64,000 bases of DNA from Catellatospora sp. TT07R-123 (GTDB taxonomy: Bacteria > Actinomycetota > Actinomycetes > Mycobacteriales > Micromonosporaceae), in contig NZ_BNEM01000001.1 of the NCBI RefSeq assembly GCF_018327705.1, forward strand, positions 4,154,001 through 4,218,000. Reading direction: 5' to 3'. The notes under the pieces were generated by a model. It made no database searches, was not told the DNA's origin, and worked only from the letters and a program-made list of their open reading frames with translations. The position numbers were made by a program, and so were the translations under genes. Below are positions 16,481 through 25,599 of this stretch, in pieces. Within the stretch, counting starts at the first letter, position 1. The number at the start of each line of letters is the position of its first letter.

Positions 16481-17428
16481 TCACCAGAGCGCGTGGAGGG
16501 CTCCTACGCGGCGGCCGCCGCCGAGGAGGGCGGGTTCGGCGAGGGTGGGCACGTCGGGGGTGACGCCCAGGCGGCGCAGGGCCGACATCATCACGGGGCC
16601 GCGGGCGCGGGCCGCGCCGTCGTCGACCTTCAGGGCGACGGCGCCCACGCCCGGGATCGCGGCGGCCCACACGCCCTCGGCGCCGACCTTGCAGAGCAGG
16701 CCGGGCACGGCCCGCATGAGCTGGGCGTCCTCGCGGTTGGTGCCGCTGACCAGCTCCGGGTAGGCCCGCATCGCGTCGGCCACGGTCCGCTCCAGCGACC
16801 CGGGCACCCCCTCGGCGATCCGCTGGAACGCGGTGGCCAGGCCGGTCAGCGAGGTCGCGAGCACGGGCGCGCCGCAGCCGTCGACGCCGGTCGCGGCGGC
16901 CGACTCCCCGGCGAGCTCCTCGACGGTGGCCGACAGGCGCTGCTGGAGCGGGTGGTCGGTCTGGAAGTAGTCCTCGGTGTTCCAGCCCGCTGCGACACAG
17001 GTCAGCAGCATGCCGGAGTGCTTGCCGGAGCAGTTCATGTAGACCCGCTGCTTGACGCCGCCGACGGCGACCTTCGCGTCGTCGTCCAGGGGCAGGTCGG
17101 GCGGGCAGCGCAGCGCGGCCTCGGTCAGCCCGCCGGAGCGCAGCAGCGCGCGCACCCGGGCGATGTGGAAGTCCTCGCCGTAGTGGCTGGCGCAGACCAG
17201 CGCCAGATCGGCCTGGTCGGCCAGGCGCAGCCCCGCCCTCAGCATGCCGATGGCCTGCATCGGCTTGTTGGACGAGCGCGCGAAGATCGGCCCGGTCACG
17301 TCGCCCGCTGTGCTGACTGGTGTGCCGGACGCGTCCAGCACGATCACGGAGCCGCGGTGGCCCCCCTCGACGAATCCGCTGCGTTCGACCTCGACGAGGG
17401 CCACGCCGCCCTCATAAAGCTTGCCCAT
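16481..17428 (-). CDS. asparaginase, Rhizobium-type (type II/thermolabile family)
   Basis: A 315-residue protein of the Rhizobium etli AnsA-like asparaginase family, unrelated to the E. coli enzymes. Signature stretches are RSSNKPMQA (about 51-59), NCSGKHSGML and VDGCGAP. It would deamidate asparagine to aspartate and ammonia in the cytoplasm. TAGCGT (17441-17436) ends 7 nt before the ATG, again a leaderless pattern. It is followed by a perfect inverted repeat. GlnR, encoded 12 kb away, could govern nitrogen-related genes like this one, but no GlnR site was identified. Confidence 0.88.
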   Translation of the reverse strand: MGKLYEGGVALVEVERSGFVEGGHRGSVIVLDASGTPVSTAGDVTGPIFARSSNKPMQAIGMLRAGLRLADQADLALVCASHYGEDFHIARVRALLRSGGLTEAALRCPPDLPLDDDAKVAVGGVKQRVYMNCSGKHSGMLLTCVAAGWNTEDYFQTDHPLQQRLSATVEELAGESAAATGVDGCGAPVLATSLTGLATAFQRIAEGVPGSLERTVADAMRAYPELVSGTNREDAQLMRAVPGLLCKVGAEGVWAAAIPGVGAVALKVDDGAARARGPVMMSALRRLGVTPDVPTLAEPALLGGGRRVGALHALW

Positions 17429-17456
17429 GTAAGGAACGCTACCGGGCTTTCACATT

Positions 17457-18293
17457 TCATCTCGCGGGGATCCCCAGGAGGTTGCGTGCCTCACCCGGGG
17501 TCAGCGGCGGGCGCTGGGCAAGCCGGGCGAAAGCCGCGGCCCGTGCCACGAGCTGGGCGTTGGACTCCACCGGCTGGCCCTTGGCGTACGTGACGGTGTC
17601 CTCCATGCCCACCCGCAGGTGGCCGCCCGCGCCGAGCGAGGTGAGCAGCACCGGCAGGGTGGTCCGGCCGATGCCGGTGGCCGAGAACGTGGTGCCCTCG
17701 GGCAGGTCGCGCAGGGCCTGCTGGCAGGCGACCAGGGCGGCGGCGGTGCCGGGCATGCCGCCGGGGACGCCCATGACGAAGTCGACGTGCACGTGGCCGC
17801 CGGCGGGCAGGCCGTACTTGTCGAGCAGGCGGGACAGCGACCACAGGTGGCCCAGGTCGAAGATCTCGTACTCGGGGACGATGCCGCGTTCCTGCATGCG
17901 GGTGTGCAGGTCGACGATGAACTCCCAGCGGTTGAGGAACACGTCCTCGCCGAAGTTGACCGTGCCCATGGTGCAGCTGGCCATGTCGGGGGCGGCGTCG
18001 AGCACGGCCAGGCGCGCCGACTCGGGGTCGTGCACGGAGCCGCCGCTGGACAGCTGCACGATCAGGTCGGTGCTCGCGCGGATCGCGGCGACGGTGTCGC
18101 GCAGGCGGCCCGGGTCCAGGCTGGGCTGGGCGTTCTCGTCCCGGATGTGTACGTGCACCACGCTCGCGCCGACGGCCTCGCACTCCTTGGCGGTGGCGAC
18201 CAGCTCGTCCAGCGTCACCGGCAGCGCCGGAACGTCAGCCTTGGCGGACTCCGCGCCCGTGGGCGCGACGGTGATCAGGGTGCCGTTGCTCAT
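17457..18293 (-). CDS. BKACE family beta-keto acid cleavage enzyme
   Basis: A 278-residue TIM-barrel enzyme of the 3-keto-5-aminohexanoate cleavage family (DUF849). The zinc ligands lie in VVHVHIRDE (HxH) and a downstream Glu, with GTVNFGEDVF and HVDFVMGVPGGM further on. The family splits beta-keto acids with acetyl-CoA to give acetoacetate and an acyl-CoA; the substrate here is not predictable. The ATG at 18293 follows GGAAAG; an upstream in-frame start adds six residues without support. It lies between ygfZ and the asparaginase on the same strand. Confidence 0.88.
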   Translation of the reverse strand: MSNGTLITVAPTGAESAKADVPALPVTLDELVATAKECEAVGASVVHVHIRDENAQPSLDPGRLRDTVAAIRASTDLIVQLSSGGSVHDPESARLAVLDAAPDMASCTMGTVNFGEDVFLNRWEFIVDLHTRMQERGIVPEYEIFDLGHLWSLSRLLDKYGLPAGGHVHVDFVMGVPGGMPGTAAALVACQQALRDLPEGTTFSATGIGRTTLPVLLTSLGAGGHLRVGMEDTVTYAKGQPVESNAQLVARAAAFARLAQRPPLTPGEARNLLGIPAR

Positions 18294-18316
18294 GGGCGCA
18301 TCTTTCCACAAGACCT

Positions 18317-19399
18317 TCAGTCTGGGTCAATAGCGGCCGTAGATTCTCCGGCCGACAGGGGGGTCTCACCGGAGATATTGCGCTTGAGGACCGCCAGGGC
18401 GATCGGCCCGAGCTCCGCGTGGCGGGCGGTGGTGCCGACGAATCCGACGGTACGCCCGTCCGCCGTCACCTCCGTGCCCTTCGCGGGCAGCTCGTCGGTG
18501 CCGATGCCGTCCAGGTGCAGCAGCCGCAGCGCCCGGGGCGGCCGCCCGAGGTGGTGCACCCGGGCCACGGTCTCCTGGCCCCGGTAGCAGCCCTTCTCCA
18601 GGTGCACCGCGACGGCGGTCAGGTCCACCTCCGACGGCAGCGTCCGGTGGTCGGTGTCGGTGCCGACCCGGGCCTGCTTCGCGGCGGCCCGCACCGCCTC
18701 GTACGCCCACAGCCCGGCCCGGGGCAGGTCCAGCTCGGCCAGGGTCTGCTCGGCGGTGGCGCGGGGCAGCAGCAGGTCGACCACGGGGAGGTCGCCGAGG
18801 GCGTGGCGGCGCAGGAAACCACCAGTCCCGCCAGTGGCAGAGGGCAGCGGGCGCAGGCCGTACACACTGGTGGGGCGGGGTGGCACCGAGCCGGTGTGGA
18901 ACTTGGCCTCGGGCACCGGCAGCACGTCCGGTTCGGCCGGGACGGCCACGCCGAGCCGGACCACGGCGGACAGCGCGCCCGGCCCGACCACGCTGTACAG
19001 CGCCAGGTCGGCGGGTTTGATCTCCACCTGGGTGAAGAAGCGCATCTTGGTGAGGAACCCGACCAGGTCGTCGACGGTGCCCGGCTCGACGTCGACCCAG
19101 AGGGTGCCGTCGAGTTCGGCCAGCCACAGCTCGTGCTCGACGTGGCCGTGCGGCGACAGCACCAGCGTGCGGGTGCCCTGCCCGTCGGCCAGCGCGGTCA
19201 GGTGCTGGCTGGTGAGGTTGTGCAGGAAGCTCAGCCGCTCGGGGCCGGTCAGCGCCAGCACGCCCCGGTGCGAGCGGTCCACGACCGCCGCGCCCGTGAG
19301 CAGGGTGCGCTGCTCGCGCATAGGGTCGCCGAGGTGCGCGGCGACCGGCGCGTCCGGCGAGGTCGGGTCGAGCTGGCCGACGGTGGTCGGGGTGCCCAT
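18317..19399 (-). CDS. ygfZ: folate-binding protein YgfZ (Fe-S cluster assembly/repair)
   Basis: A 360-residue GcvT-like protein. KGCYRGQE (269-276) is the diagnostic motif whose Cys is needed for YgfZ activity. YgfZ uses folate in the maturation or repair of Fe-S enzymes. The ATG at 19399 overlaps the fur stop (TGATG) with GGAGG 9 nt upstream, so translation is coupled to fur. A starting point upstream would place fur-coding sequence in the protein. The link with a metal regulator fits an iron-sulfur role. Confidence 0.92.
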   Translation of the reverse strand: MGTPTTVGQLDPTSPDAPVAAHLGDPMREQRTLLTGAAVVDRSHRGVLALTGPERLSFLHNLTSQHLTALADGQGTRTLVLSPHGHVEHELWLAELDGTLWVDVEPGTVDDLVGFLTKMRFFTQVEIKPADLALYSVVGPGALSAVVRLGVAVPAEPDVLPVPEAKFHTGSVPPRPTSVYGLRPLPSATGGTGGFLRRHALGDLPVVDLLLPRATAEQTLAELDLPRAGLWAYEAVRAAAKQARVGTDTDHRTLPSEVDLTAVAVHLEKGCYRGQETVARVHHLGRPPRALRLLHLDGIGTDELPAKGTEVTADGRTVGFVGTTARHAELGPIALAVLKRNISGETPLSAGESTAAIDPD

Positions 19400-19821
19400 C
19401 ACGTACATCCTCCGCACAGCCCGAACAGGGCCACGTGTCCCAGGTCCATCCGGAAGCCGCGCTCGGCCAGCAGGCGCTCGGCCAGCGGGGCCAGCTCCGA
19501 CTGCTCCAGCTCGGTCACCGTCTCGCAGTTGCGGCACACCAGGTGCACATGCCTGCTGGTCGCCGCGTCGTGGTACGTCGGGGCGCCGTGCGACAGGTGC
19601 ACGTGGGTGACCAGCCCCAGCTCCTCCAGCAGTTCCAGCGTGCGGTACACGGTGGTGATGTTGACGCCCGCGTTGACCTCGCCCACCGCCGCGTGCACCT
19701 GCTCGGGGGTGGCGTGTTCGAGCTGGCGCACCGCGTCGAGCACGAGCTGGCGCTGAGGGGTGAGGCGCAGGCCGCGATCGCGCAGCAGTTCGGCGAGTTC
19801 GGCGGAGCCACGGTCCGGCAT
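19399..19821 (-). CDS. Fur family metal-dependent regulator
   Basis: A 140-residue Fur/PerR/Zur-type repressor. The winged helix covers residues about 10-80 (RLTPQRQLVLDAV, TTVYRTLELL). The dimer domain carries HVHLVCRNC (91-99) and a final CGGC (Cys136, Cys139), two CxxC pairs for structural zinc. Which metal or peroxide it senses cannot be told. TATGAT (19833-19828) lies 6 nt before the ATG, so the mRNA is leaderless. It is coupled to ygfZ and diverges from pabC across 40 bp. Confidence 0.92.
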   Translation of the reverse strand: MPDRGSAELAELLRDRGLRLTPQRQLVLDAVRQLEHATPEQVHAAVGEVNAGVNITTVYRTLELLEELGLVTHVHLSHGAPTYHDAATSRHVHLVCRNCETVTELEQSELAPLAERLLAERGFRMDLGHVALFGLCGGCT

Positions 19822-19861
19822 CGTCCGATCATAGTTCGCGGGGCGCGTAGCATTCCGGCCT

Positions 19862-20734
19862 GTGGCAGAGCCTGTGTTGGTAGTGCTGGGCCGGGGCGTG
19901 GTGCCGGCCGACACCCCCGTGTTGCGCGCCGATGATCTCGGGGTGCTCCGTGGTGACGGCATCTTCGAGACCATGCACGTCCGCGACGGCGCCGACGGGC
20001 GCCCGCACCCGTGGCTGCTCGACGAGCACCTGGCCCGGATGGTCCGGTCGGCCGCCCGGATGGACCTCGCATTGCCCGAGGCGGCGGTGCTGCGCGAGCT
20101 GGCCGAGCTGGCGTGCGCGCAGTGGCCCGCCGGGACCGAGGGCGCGGTGCGGCTGGTGTGCACCCGCGGCACGGAGTCGCAGGCCGCCGTCGGCGGTCCG
20201 GTGACCTGCTTCGCCACGGTCAACCCGGTCGGCCCGGCCTCGCTGGCGGCGCGCCGCGACGGCGTGGCGGTCGCCGCGCTGACCCTGGGCTTCCCGGCCG
20301 CGGCGCGCACCCCGGCGCCGTGGCTGCTCGGCGGCGTCAAGTCGCTGTCGTACGCGGTGAACATGGCCTCGCTGCGCTGGGCCGCCGCCAACGGGGTCGA
20401 CGACGTGCTCTGGGTGTCGGAGGACGGGTTCGCCCTGGAGGCGCCGACGGCCACGCTGGTCTGGCTGGAAGGCGACACGCTGTACACGGTGCCCGCCGCG
20501 CAGACCGGCATCCTGCCCGGCACCACCGCGGCGTACCTGCTGGCCGCGGCGGGCGAGCTGGGCCTGTCGGCCGCCGAGCGCATGGTCACCCCGACCGAGC
20601 TGCGCGGCGGCGACGGCGTGTGGCTGCTGTCGAGCATCCGCGGCATCACCGAGATCCGCAGCATCGACGGGGCCGTGCTGCCCCCGTCGGCGCTGACCGG
20701 CAAGCTGCGGGCGCACCTGGGCTTCCTCGTCTGA
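19862..20734 (+). CDS. pabC: aminodeoxychorismate lyase-type class IV aminotransferase
   Basis: A 290-residue fold-type IV PLP enzyme. GDGIFETMHV (31-40) and the PLP lysine K160 in GGVKSLSY are conserved, with TGILPGTT binding the phosphate. The best guess is PabC, which releases pyruvate from 4-amino-4-deoxychorismate to give p-aminobenzoate for folate. A D-amino-acid or branched-chain aminotransferase is the alternative. Folate links it loosely to ygfZ. TAGCAT (19848-19853) ends 8 nt before the GTG. Confidence 0.82.
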   Translation: MAEPVLVVLGRGVVPADTPVLRADDLGVLRGDGIFETMHVRDGADGRPHPWLLDEHLARMVRSAARMDLALPEAAVLRELAELACAQWPAGTEGAVRLVCTRGTESQAAVGGPVTCFATVNPVGPASLAARRDGVAVAALTLGFPAAARTPAPWLLGGVKSLSYAVNMASLRWAAANGVDDVLWVSEDGFALEAPTATLVWLEGDTLYTVPAAQTGILPGTTAAYLLAAAGELGLSAAERMVTPTELRGGDGVWLLSSIRGITEIRSIDGAVLPPSALTGKLRAHLGFLV

Positions 20735-20790
20735 GCCGACCGGCGGTCCGGGCTACTGAACGATCGATCAGGTGACGTAGGGTTCGGGGC

Positions 20791-21966
20791 ATGACCTCGC
20801 ACGCGTACCTCCTCGACGCGGTCCGGACCCCGTTCGGCCGGCACAAGGGCGGGCTGTCCGGCGTACGCGCCGACGACCTGGCCGCCGCGCCCCTGATCGC
20901 GCTGCTCAAACGCCACCCGGACCTCGACCCCGCCCTGGTGGAGGACGTGATCCTCGGCGACGCCAACGGCGCGGGCGAGGACAACCGCAACGTGGCCCGG
21001 ATGGCGTCGCTGCTGGCCGGGCTGCCGGTGACGGTGCCGGGCGCGACGGTCAACCGGCTGTGCGCCGCCGGGGCCGAGGCGATCGTGCAGGCGTCGCGGG
21101 CCGTACGCGCCGGAGACGCCGACCTGCTCATCGCGGGCGGCGTGGAGAGCATGAGCCGGGCGCCGTTCGTCATGCCCAAGCCCGACGTGCCGTTCCCGGC
21201 CGAGGCGAAGCTGTGGAACACCCAGCTCGGCTGGCGCATGGTCAACCCGACCTTCTCCGACGCCTGGACCGTCCCGCTGGGCGTCGCCGCCGAGCAGGTC
21301 GCCACGGAGCTCGGCATCGGCCGCGACGAGCAGGACGCCTGGGCGCTGCGCTCGCACCAGCGCGCCGCCGCCGCGTGGGACGCGGGCACCTTCGACGGCC
21401 GCATCGTCGAGCTCGCCGGGGTGACCCGGGACGAGTCGGTCCGCCCCGACACCTCGCTGGCGGCGCTGGCCCGCCTCAAGCCCGCGTTCACCCGCGACGG
21501 CACCGTGACGGCGGGCAACTCCTCCCCCGTCAACGACGGGGCCAGCGCGGCCCTGGTCGGCTCCGAGGCCGCCGCCCGCCGCCTCGGCGTGCAGCCGCTG
21601 GGCCGCATCGTCGCCAGCGCCGTCGTCGGCGTCTCCCCCGAGCGCTTCTCGGTCGGCCCCGTCCCCGCGATCCGGGCGCTGCTGGCCAAGGCCGGGCTGT
21701 CGGTCGCCGACATCAAAGGCTGGGAGCTCAACGAGGCGTTCGCCGCGATGGTGCTCAGCTGCCTGCACGAGTTCCCCGAGCTGGACCGCGAGCTGGTCAA
21801 CGTCGACGGCGGCGCCATCGCGTACGGCCACCCGCTCGGTGCGTCCGCGCCGCGCGTGCTGTTCGACCTGTGCCACAGCCTGCGCCGCCGTGGCGGCGGC
21901 TACGGCATCGCCGCGGCCTGCATCGGCGTCGGCCAGGGACAGGCGGTGCTGGTCCATGTCGAGTGA
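20791..21966 (+). CDS. thiolase (acetyl-CoA C-acyltransferase)
   Basis: A 391-residue degradative-type thiolase. The nucleophile is Cys91 in NRLCAAG. NEAFA, GGAIAYGHPLGAS and the second Cys in ACIGVGQG complete the active site. It would cleave or form 3-oxoacyl-CoA (beta-oxidation or 3-oxoadipyl-CoA class). TAGGGT (20778-20783) ends 7 nt before the ATG, with no Shine-Dalgarno. Its end overlaps the start of the Nudix gene by 11 bases. Confidence 0.92.
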   Translation: MTSHAYLLDAVRTPFGRHKGGLSGVRADDLAAAPLIALLKRHPDLDPALVEDVILGDANGAGEDNRNVARMASLLAGLPVTVPGATVNRLCAAGAEAIVQASRAVRAGDADLLIAGGVESMSRAPFVMPKPDVPFPAEAKLWNTQLGWRMVNPTFSDAWTVPLGVAAEQVATELGIGRDEQDAWALRSHQRAAAAWDAGTFDGRIVELAGVTRDESVRPDTSLAALARLKPAFTRDGTVTAGNSSPVNDGASAALVGSEAAARRLGVQPLGRIVASAVVGVSPERFSVGPVPAIRALLAKAGLSVADIKGWELNEAFAAMVLSCLHEFPELDRELVNVDGGAIAYGHPLGASAPRVLFDLCHSLRRRGGGYGIAAACIGVGQGQAVLVHVE

Positions 21967-22552
21967 CGTCCGCCCCGACGACCCGTTCGCGCTGCTGCCG
22001 CCCGAGCACCGGGAACGCTTCGTGACGCTGTCGCAGGAGTTCGCCGCCTCCGGCCGCGAGCCCGCAGCGCCGCGCGACGCCGCGACCGTGGTGCTGGTCC
22101 GCCCCGACCGCACGGTCTTCCTCATGCAGCGGATGCGCAACCTCGCCTTCGGCGGCCTGTGGGCCTTTCCCGGCGGCGCGCTGGAGCCGGGCGAGACCCC
22201 GGCGGAGGCGGCGGTCCGCGAGATCCTCGAAGAGACGGGGGTACGGCTGGAGTCCGGCGCCCTGGTCGCCTGGGACCGCTGGCTCACGCCCCTGTTCGAG
22301 CCCCGCCGGTACGACACCTGGTTCTACCTGGCCGCGATGCCCGACGGGCAGGAGGCGGCACTGCCGGAGTTCGAGGCCGACCGGGTCCGCTGGCTCACCC
22401 CCGAGCAGGCCCTGGCCGAGTTCGCCGCGGGCGAGCTGCCCATGATCCCGCCGACCCTGGTCACCCTGCGCAGCCTCGCCGCCCACCCGACGGTGGCCGC
22501 GATGCTCGCCACCCCCCGCGACGTCTCCACCCCCTACATGCCCACCCTCTGA
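21956..22552 (+). CDS. Nudix hydrolase
   Basis: A 198-residue protein with a complete Nudix box at residues 74-96 (G-x5-E-x7-REILEETG). It resembles the NUDT19/NUDT7 type that hydrolyses CoA esters, which would suit its overlap with a thiolase gene (inference). The ATG at 21956 lies inside the thiolase 3' end. Upstream sequence in this frame reads as noise. Coupled translation is likely. Confidence 0.88.
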   Translation: MSSDVRPDDPFALLPPEHRERFVTLSQEFAASGREPAAPRDAATVVLVRPDRTVFLMQRMRNLAFGGLWAFPGGALEPGETPAEAAVREILEETGVRLESGALVAWDRWLTPLFEPRRYDTWFYLAAMPDGQEAALPEFEADRVRWLTPEQALAEFAAGELPMIPPTLVTLRSLAAHPTVAAMLATPRDVSTPYMPTL

Positions 22553-22576
22553 AGATCCGCCGAGTCGCCGGCCTCG

Positions 22577-22619
22577 TTCAAGATCGGCCGAGGACCGGCC
22601 GGGTTCAAGATCGGCCGAG
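22577..22619. repeat. direct repeat TTCAAGATCGGCCGAG
   Basis: Two identical 16-bp copies at 22577-22592 and 22604-22619, with a third diverged copy just upstream. They lead into the 75-bp hairpin. Confidence 0.75.
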
Positions 22620-22683
22620 TTGCCGGGCAATCGGGCGTATCTTGGCCGTTCATACGCCCGTTTGCCCGGCAACTTGCGTGATC
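22609..22683. repeat. 75-bp GATC-bounded hairpin
   Basis: Arms 22618-22640 and 22652-22674 match at 22 of 23 positions; GATC lies at both ends. It separates the convergent Nudix and pstB genes and is probably a transcription barrier. Confidence 0.8.
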
Positions 22684-22760
22684 TAGGAAGCGCGTGGTCC
22701 GGGAAAGCGGAAGCCCCGCCGCGGCGGATGCCGGGCGGGGCTGCTGGGGTGGGGCGCGGA

Positions 22761-23609
22761 TCAGCCGAAGCGGCCGGTGATGTAGTCCTCGGTGCGCTTG
22801 TCGGACGGGTTGGTGAAGATCCGGCCCGTCTCGTTGAACTCGACCAGGCGGCCGTGGCGCACGCCGGCCTCGTCCAGCTCGGCCGTGAAGAACGCGGTGT
22901 GGTGGCTGACGCGCGCGGCCTGCTGCATGTTGTGGGTCACGATCACGATCGTGTACGTCCCGGCGAGGTCGTGCATCAGGTCCTCGATCTTGCCGGTGGC
23001 GATCGGGTCGAGCGCGGAGCACGGCTCGTCCATCAGGATCACCTCGGGCCGCACCGCGATTGCGCGGGCGATGCAGAGCCGCTGCTGCTGGCCGCCGGAC
23101 AGGGCCAGACCGCTCGACTTGAGCTTGTCCTTGACCTCGTCCCACAGGGCGGCACCGCGCAGGGCCTGCTCGACGCGGTCGTCGAGGTTGTCCTTGATCC
23201 CGTTGATCTTCATGCCGTACGCGACGTTCTCGTAGATGGACTTCGGGAACGGGTTCGGCTTCTGGAACACCATGCCGATGCGGCGGCGGACCTGGATCGG
23301 GTCGACGTCGGAGGCGTAGAGGTCCTGACCGTGGAAGGTCACCTTGCCCGCGACGCGGGCGCCGGGCACCAGGTCGTTCATACGGTTCAGCGAGCGCAGC
23401 ACCGTGCTCTTGCCGCAGCCCGACGGGCCGATGAGCGCGGTGATCTGGTGCTCGCGGATGGACATGTTCGTGTGTCGTACGGCCTCGTAGCTGCCGTAGA
23501 AGACACTCACGTCCTCCAGTTGCATCACCGGCGTGGCGGATGCGGTCGGCATGGCAGGCTGCGCTCCCGGGAGAAGGGTGGACAGGGAGAAGTCGGTGCT
23601 GCTCGTCAT
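22761..23609 (-). CDS. pstB: phosphate ABC transporter ATP-binding protein PstB
   Basis: A 282-residue ATPase of the high-affinity phosphate importer. Walker [10 protein letters not shown] (61-69), signature LSGGQQQR, Walker B VILMDEP and the switch histidine in VTHNMQQ are all present, and the C-terminal [13 protein letters not shown] is PstB-specific. The ATG at 23609 lies 10 bp after pstA; an upstream alternative would overlap pstA. Last gene of pstSCAB. Confidence 0.97.
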   Translation of the reverse strand: MTSSTDFSLSTLLPGAQPAMPTASATPVMQLEDVSVFYGSYEAVRHTNMSIREHQITALIGPSGCGKSTVLRSLNRMNDLVPGARVAGKVTFHGQDLYASDVDPIQVRRRIGMVFQKPNPFPKSIYENVAYGMKINGIKDNLDDRVEQALRGAALWDEVKDKLKSSGLALSGGQQQRLCIARAIAVRPEVILMDEPCSALDPIATGKIEDLMHDLAGTYTIVIVTHNMQQAARVSHHTAFFTAELDEAGVRHGRLVEFNETGRIFTNPSDKRTEDYITGRFG

Positions 23610-23619
23610 GGGGTGTACC

Positions 23620-24534
23620 TCAGCGTTCCTTGATCGCAAAGCGGCTGGAGATCAGGCGGGCGATCACCGTGAACAGCAGGACGATCACCATCAGCGTGAG
23701 CGCGGCGCCCCACGCGCGCAACTCCGCGGCCGGATAGGGCTCGGTCGCGTTGTTGAAGATCTGCGCGGGCAGGGCGGTGTTCAGGCCGAACAGGCTCCAG
23801 TTCGTCTCGTACGTGATGCCGACGACCACGACGATCGGCGCGGTCTCGCCGGCGGCACGCGCGATGGCGAGCATCACGCCGCTGACGATGCCGGAGATCG
23901 CGGCGGGCAGCACCACCGAGAGGGTGGTCTTCCAGCGGCGGGCGCCCAGCGCGGCGCTGGCCTGGCGCAGCTCGTCGGGGACCAGGCGCAGCATCTCCTC
24001 GGTGCTGCGGATGATCACCGGGAGCATCAGGCAGGCCAGGGCGAGCGCACCGGCGAAGGCGGACTTCTCCTTCACCGTGAGCACCCAGACGACCAGGATG
24101 AACAGACCCATGACGATCGAGGGGACACCGGTCATGACGTCGGCCATGGTCCGGATGAACCGGGCCAGCGGCCGCTGCTTGCCGTACTCGTTCAGGTAGA
24201 TCGCGCCGAGCACGCCGAGCGGCACGGCCAGCAGCGCCGCGGTGCCGGTGATGACCAGCGTGCCGGCGATCGCCGGGCCCATGCCGCCACCCGCCCGGCG
24301 GGCCGAGCGCGGGATGTCACCGGTCAGGAAGTCCCAGCTGATGATGCTGCCGCCCTTGGCGATGACGTAGTACACGACCAGGCCGAGCGGCACGAGGGCC
24401 ACCAGCAGGGTCATGGTCATCAGGACCTTGCTGAGGTTGTCCACCAGGCGGCGGCGCAGCGGCAGCGAGGACCGGCGCAGGTCCAGCGGGGCCGGCGCGG
24501 CCGCCGCGGGACGGTTCGCGGTGACGACGCTCAT
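23620..24534 (-). CDS. pstA: phosphate ABC transporter permease PstA
   Basis: A 304-residue inner-membrane permease with six helices after a 35-residue N-terminus, and the EAA-type coupling loop [17 protein letters not shown]. With PstC it forms the phosphate channel. The ATG overlaps the pstC stop (ATGA), giving tight translational coupling. Confidence 0.96.
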   Translation of the reverse strand: MSVVTANRPAAAAPAPLDLRRSSLPLRRRLVDNLSKVLMTMTLLVALVPLGLVVYYVIAKGGSIISWDFLTGDIPRSARRAGGGMGPAIAGTLVITGTAALLAVPLGVLGAIYLNEYGKQRPLARFIRTMADVMTGVPSIVMGLFILVVWVLTVKEKSAFAGALALACLMLPVIIRSTEEMLRLVPDELRQASAALGARRWKTTLSVVLPAAISGIVSGVMLAIARAAGETAPIVVVVGITYETNWSLFGLNTALPAQIFNNATEPYPAAELRAWGAALTLMVIVLLFTVIARLISSRFAIKER

Positions 24535-25517
24535 GCCGGGGCTCCCTTCATGCGGATCTCGGCGCGCCGGACGACCACCCGGGCGAGCAGGTTCACGCCG
24601 ACGGTGAGGATGAACAGGACGACACCCATACCGATGAGGGCCGCGCGCAGATCGCCGGAGGCCTCGCCGAAGGTGTTCACGATGACGGCGGGCAGGGCGT
24701 AACCGCTGGCCAGCAGGTTCGGGGTGATCTGGACGGCGCTGCCGACGACCAGGGCGACCGCGATGGTCTCGCCCATGGCCCGGCCCAGACCGAGGATGAC
24801 CGCGCCGACCACGCCGCCGAAGCTGTGCGGGAGGACCGCACCCTTGATCATTTCCCAGCGGGTGGCGCCCAGGGCGTACGCGGCCTGCTTGTCCGAGCTC
24901 GGGACGGTCGCGAAGACCTCCCGGCTGATCGAGGTGATGATCGGAATGATCATCACGGCCACGATCAGGCCCGCGGTCATGAAGTTGCGTCCGCTGCTGA
25001 CCGTCTCGCCGAACAGGGAGCCGAGCACCGGGATGCCGCCGAGGGTGTCGTGCAGCCACTCGTACACGGGCACCAGGGCGGGGGCGACCACGATGATGCC
25101 CCACAGGCCGAACACCACCGACGGCACCGCCGCCAGCATGTCGACCAGCAGGACCACCGTGCTGCGCACCCGGCGGGGCGCCAGCTCGGTCAGGAACAGC
25201 GCGATGCCCAGCGACACCGGCACGGCCACCACCAGCGCGATCAGCGAGACGATGACGGTGCCGAAGAGGAAGGTCAGCGAGCCGAAGTGCGGCGTCAGCG
25301 GGCCGGCCTCGTCCGGGTCGTTCGGGACCCAGGTCGAGCTGGTGAAGAACTCCTTGGTGAGCGCCGGCAGCGACTGCTGGAGCATGCTGGCGAGGATCAG
25401 CCCGAGGATCAGCAGGACCGCGAGTCCGGCGGAGACGCACAGGGCCCAGAAGAGCCGGTCGGCGTGGCGACCGGGGTCCTTCCGGGTCAGGCTGGCGGGG
25501 TTGTCTACCACTGTCAT
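24531..25517 (-). CDS. pstC: phosphate ABC transporter permease PstC
   Basis: A 328-residue permease with six helices; the coupling loop KQAAYALGATRWEMIK and GLGRAMGETIAVALVVG are typical of PstC. The ATG at 25517 has GGAGAAG upstream; a longer reading frame lacks support. A strong hairpin in the gap to pstS probably lowers its transcript below that of the binding protein. Confidence 0.96.
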   Translation of the reverse strand: MTVVDNPASLTRKDPGRHADRLFWALCVSAGLAVLLILGLILASMLQQSLPALTKEFFTSSTWVPNDPDEAGPLTPHFGSLTFLFGTVIVSLIALVVAVPVSLGIALFLTELAPRRVRSTVVLLVDMLAAVPSVVFGLWGIIVVAPALVPVYEWLHDTLGGIPVLGSLFGETVSSGRNFMTAGLIVAVMIIPIITSISREVFATVPSSDKQAAYALGATRWEMIKGAVLPHSFGGVVGAVILGLGRAMGETIAVALVVGSAVQITPNLLASGYALPAVIVNTFGEASGDLRAALIGMGVVLFILTVGVNLLARVVVRRAEIRMKGAPA

Positions 25518-25546
25518 CTTCTTCTCCGAGGGGTGGCCGTGTGCCG

Positions 25547-25578
25547 ATGGGAGCGGGCTCTGCTGAGCCCGCTCCCAT
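25547..25578 (-). terminator. attenuating hairpin between pstS and pstC
   Basis: A 13-bp perfect stem (25547-25559 with 25566-25578) in the gap between pstS and pstC. It would stop part of the transcription or protect the pstS 3' end, which fits the need for excess binding protein. Confidence 0.65.
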
Positions 25579-25599
25579 AGGGTCAAGCTCGGATCAGCT

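Noticed and set aside
19822..22317. Very long minus-strand frame running from fur across pabC, the thiolase and the Nudix gene
   Set aside because: Only the fur part shows a protein family. The rest is antisense to clear genes on the plus strand, a usual effect of high GC.
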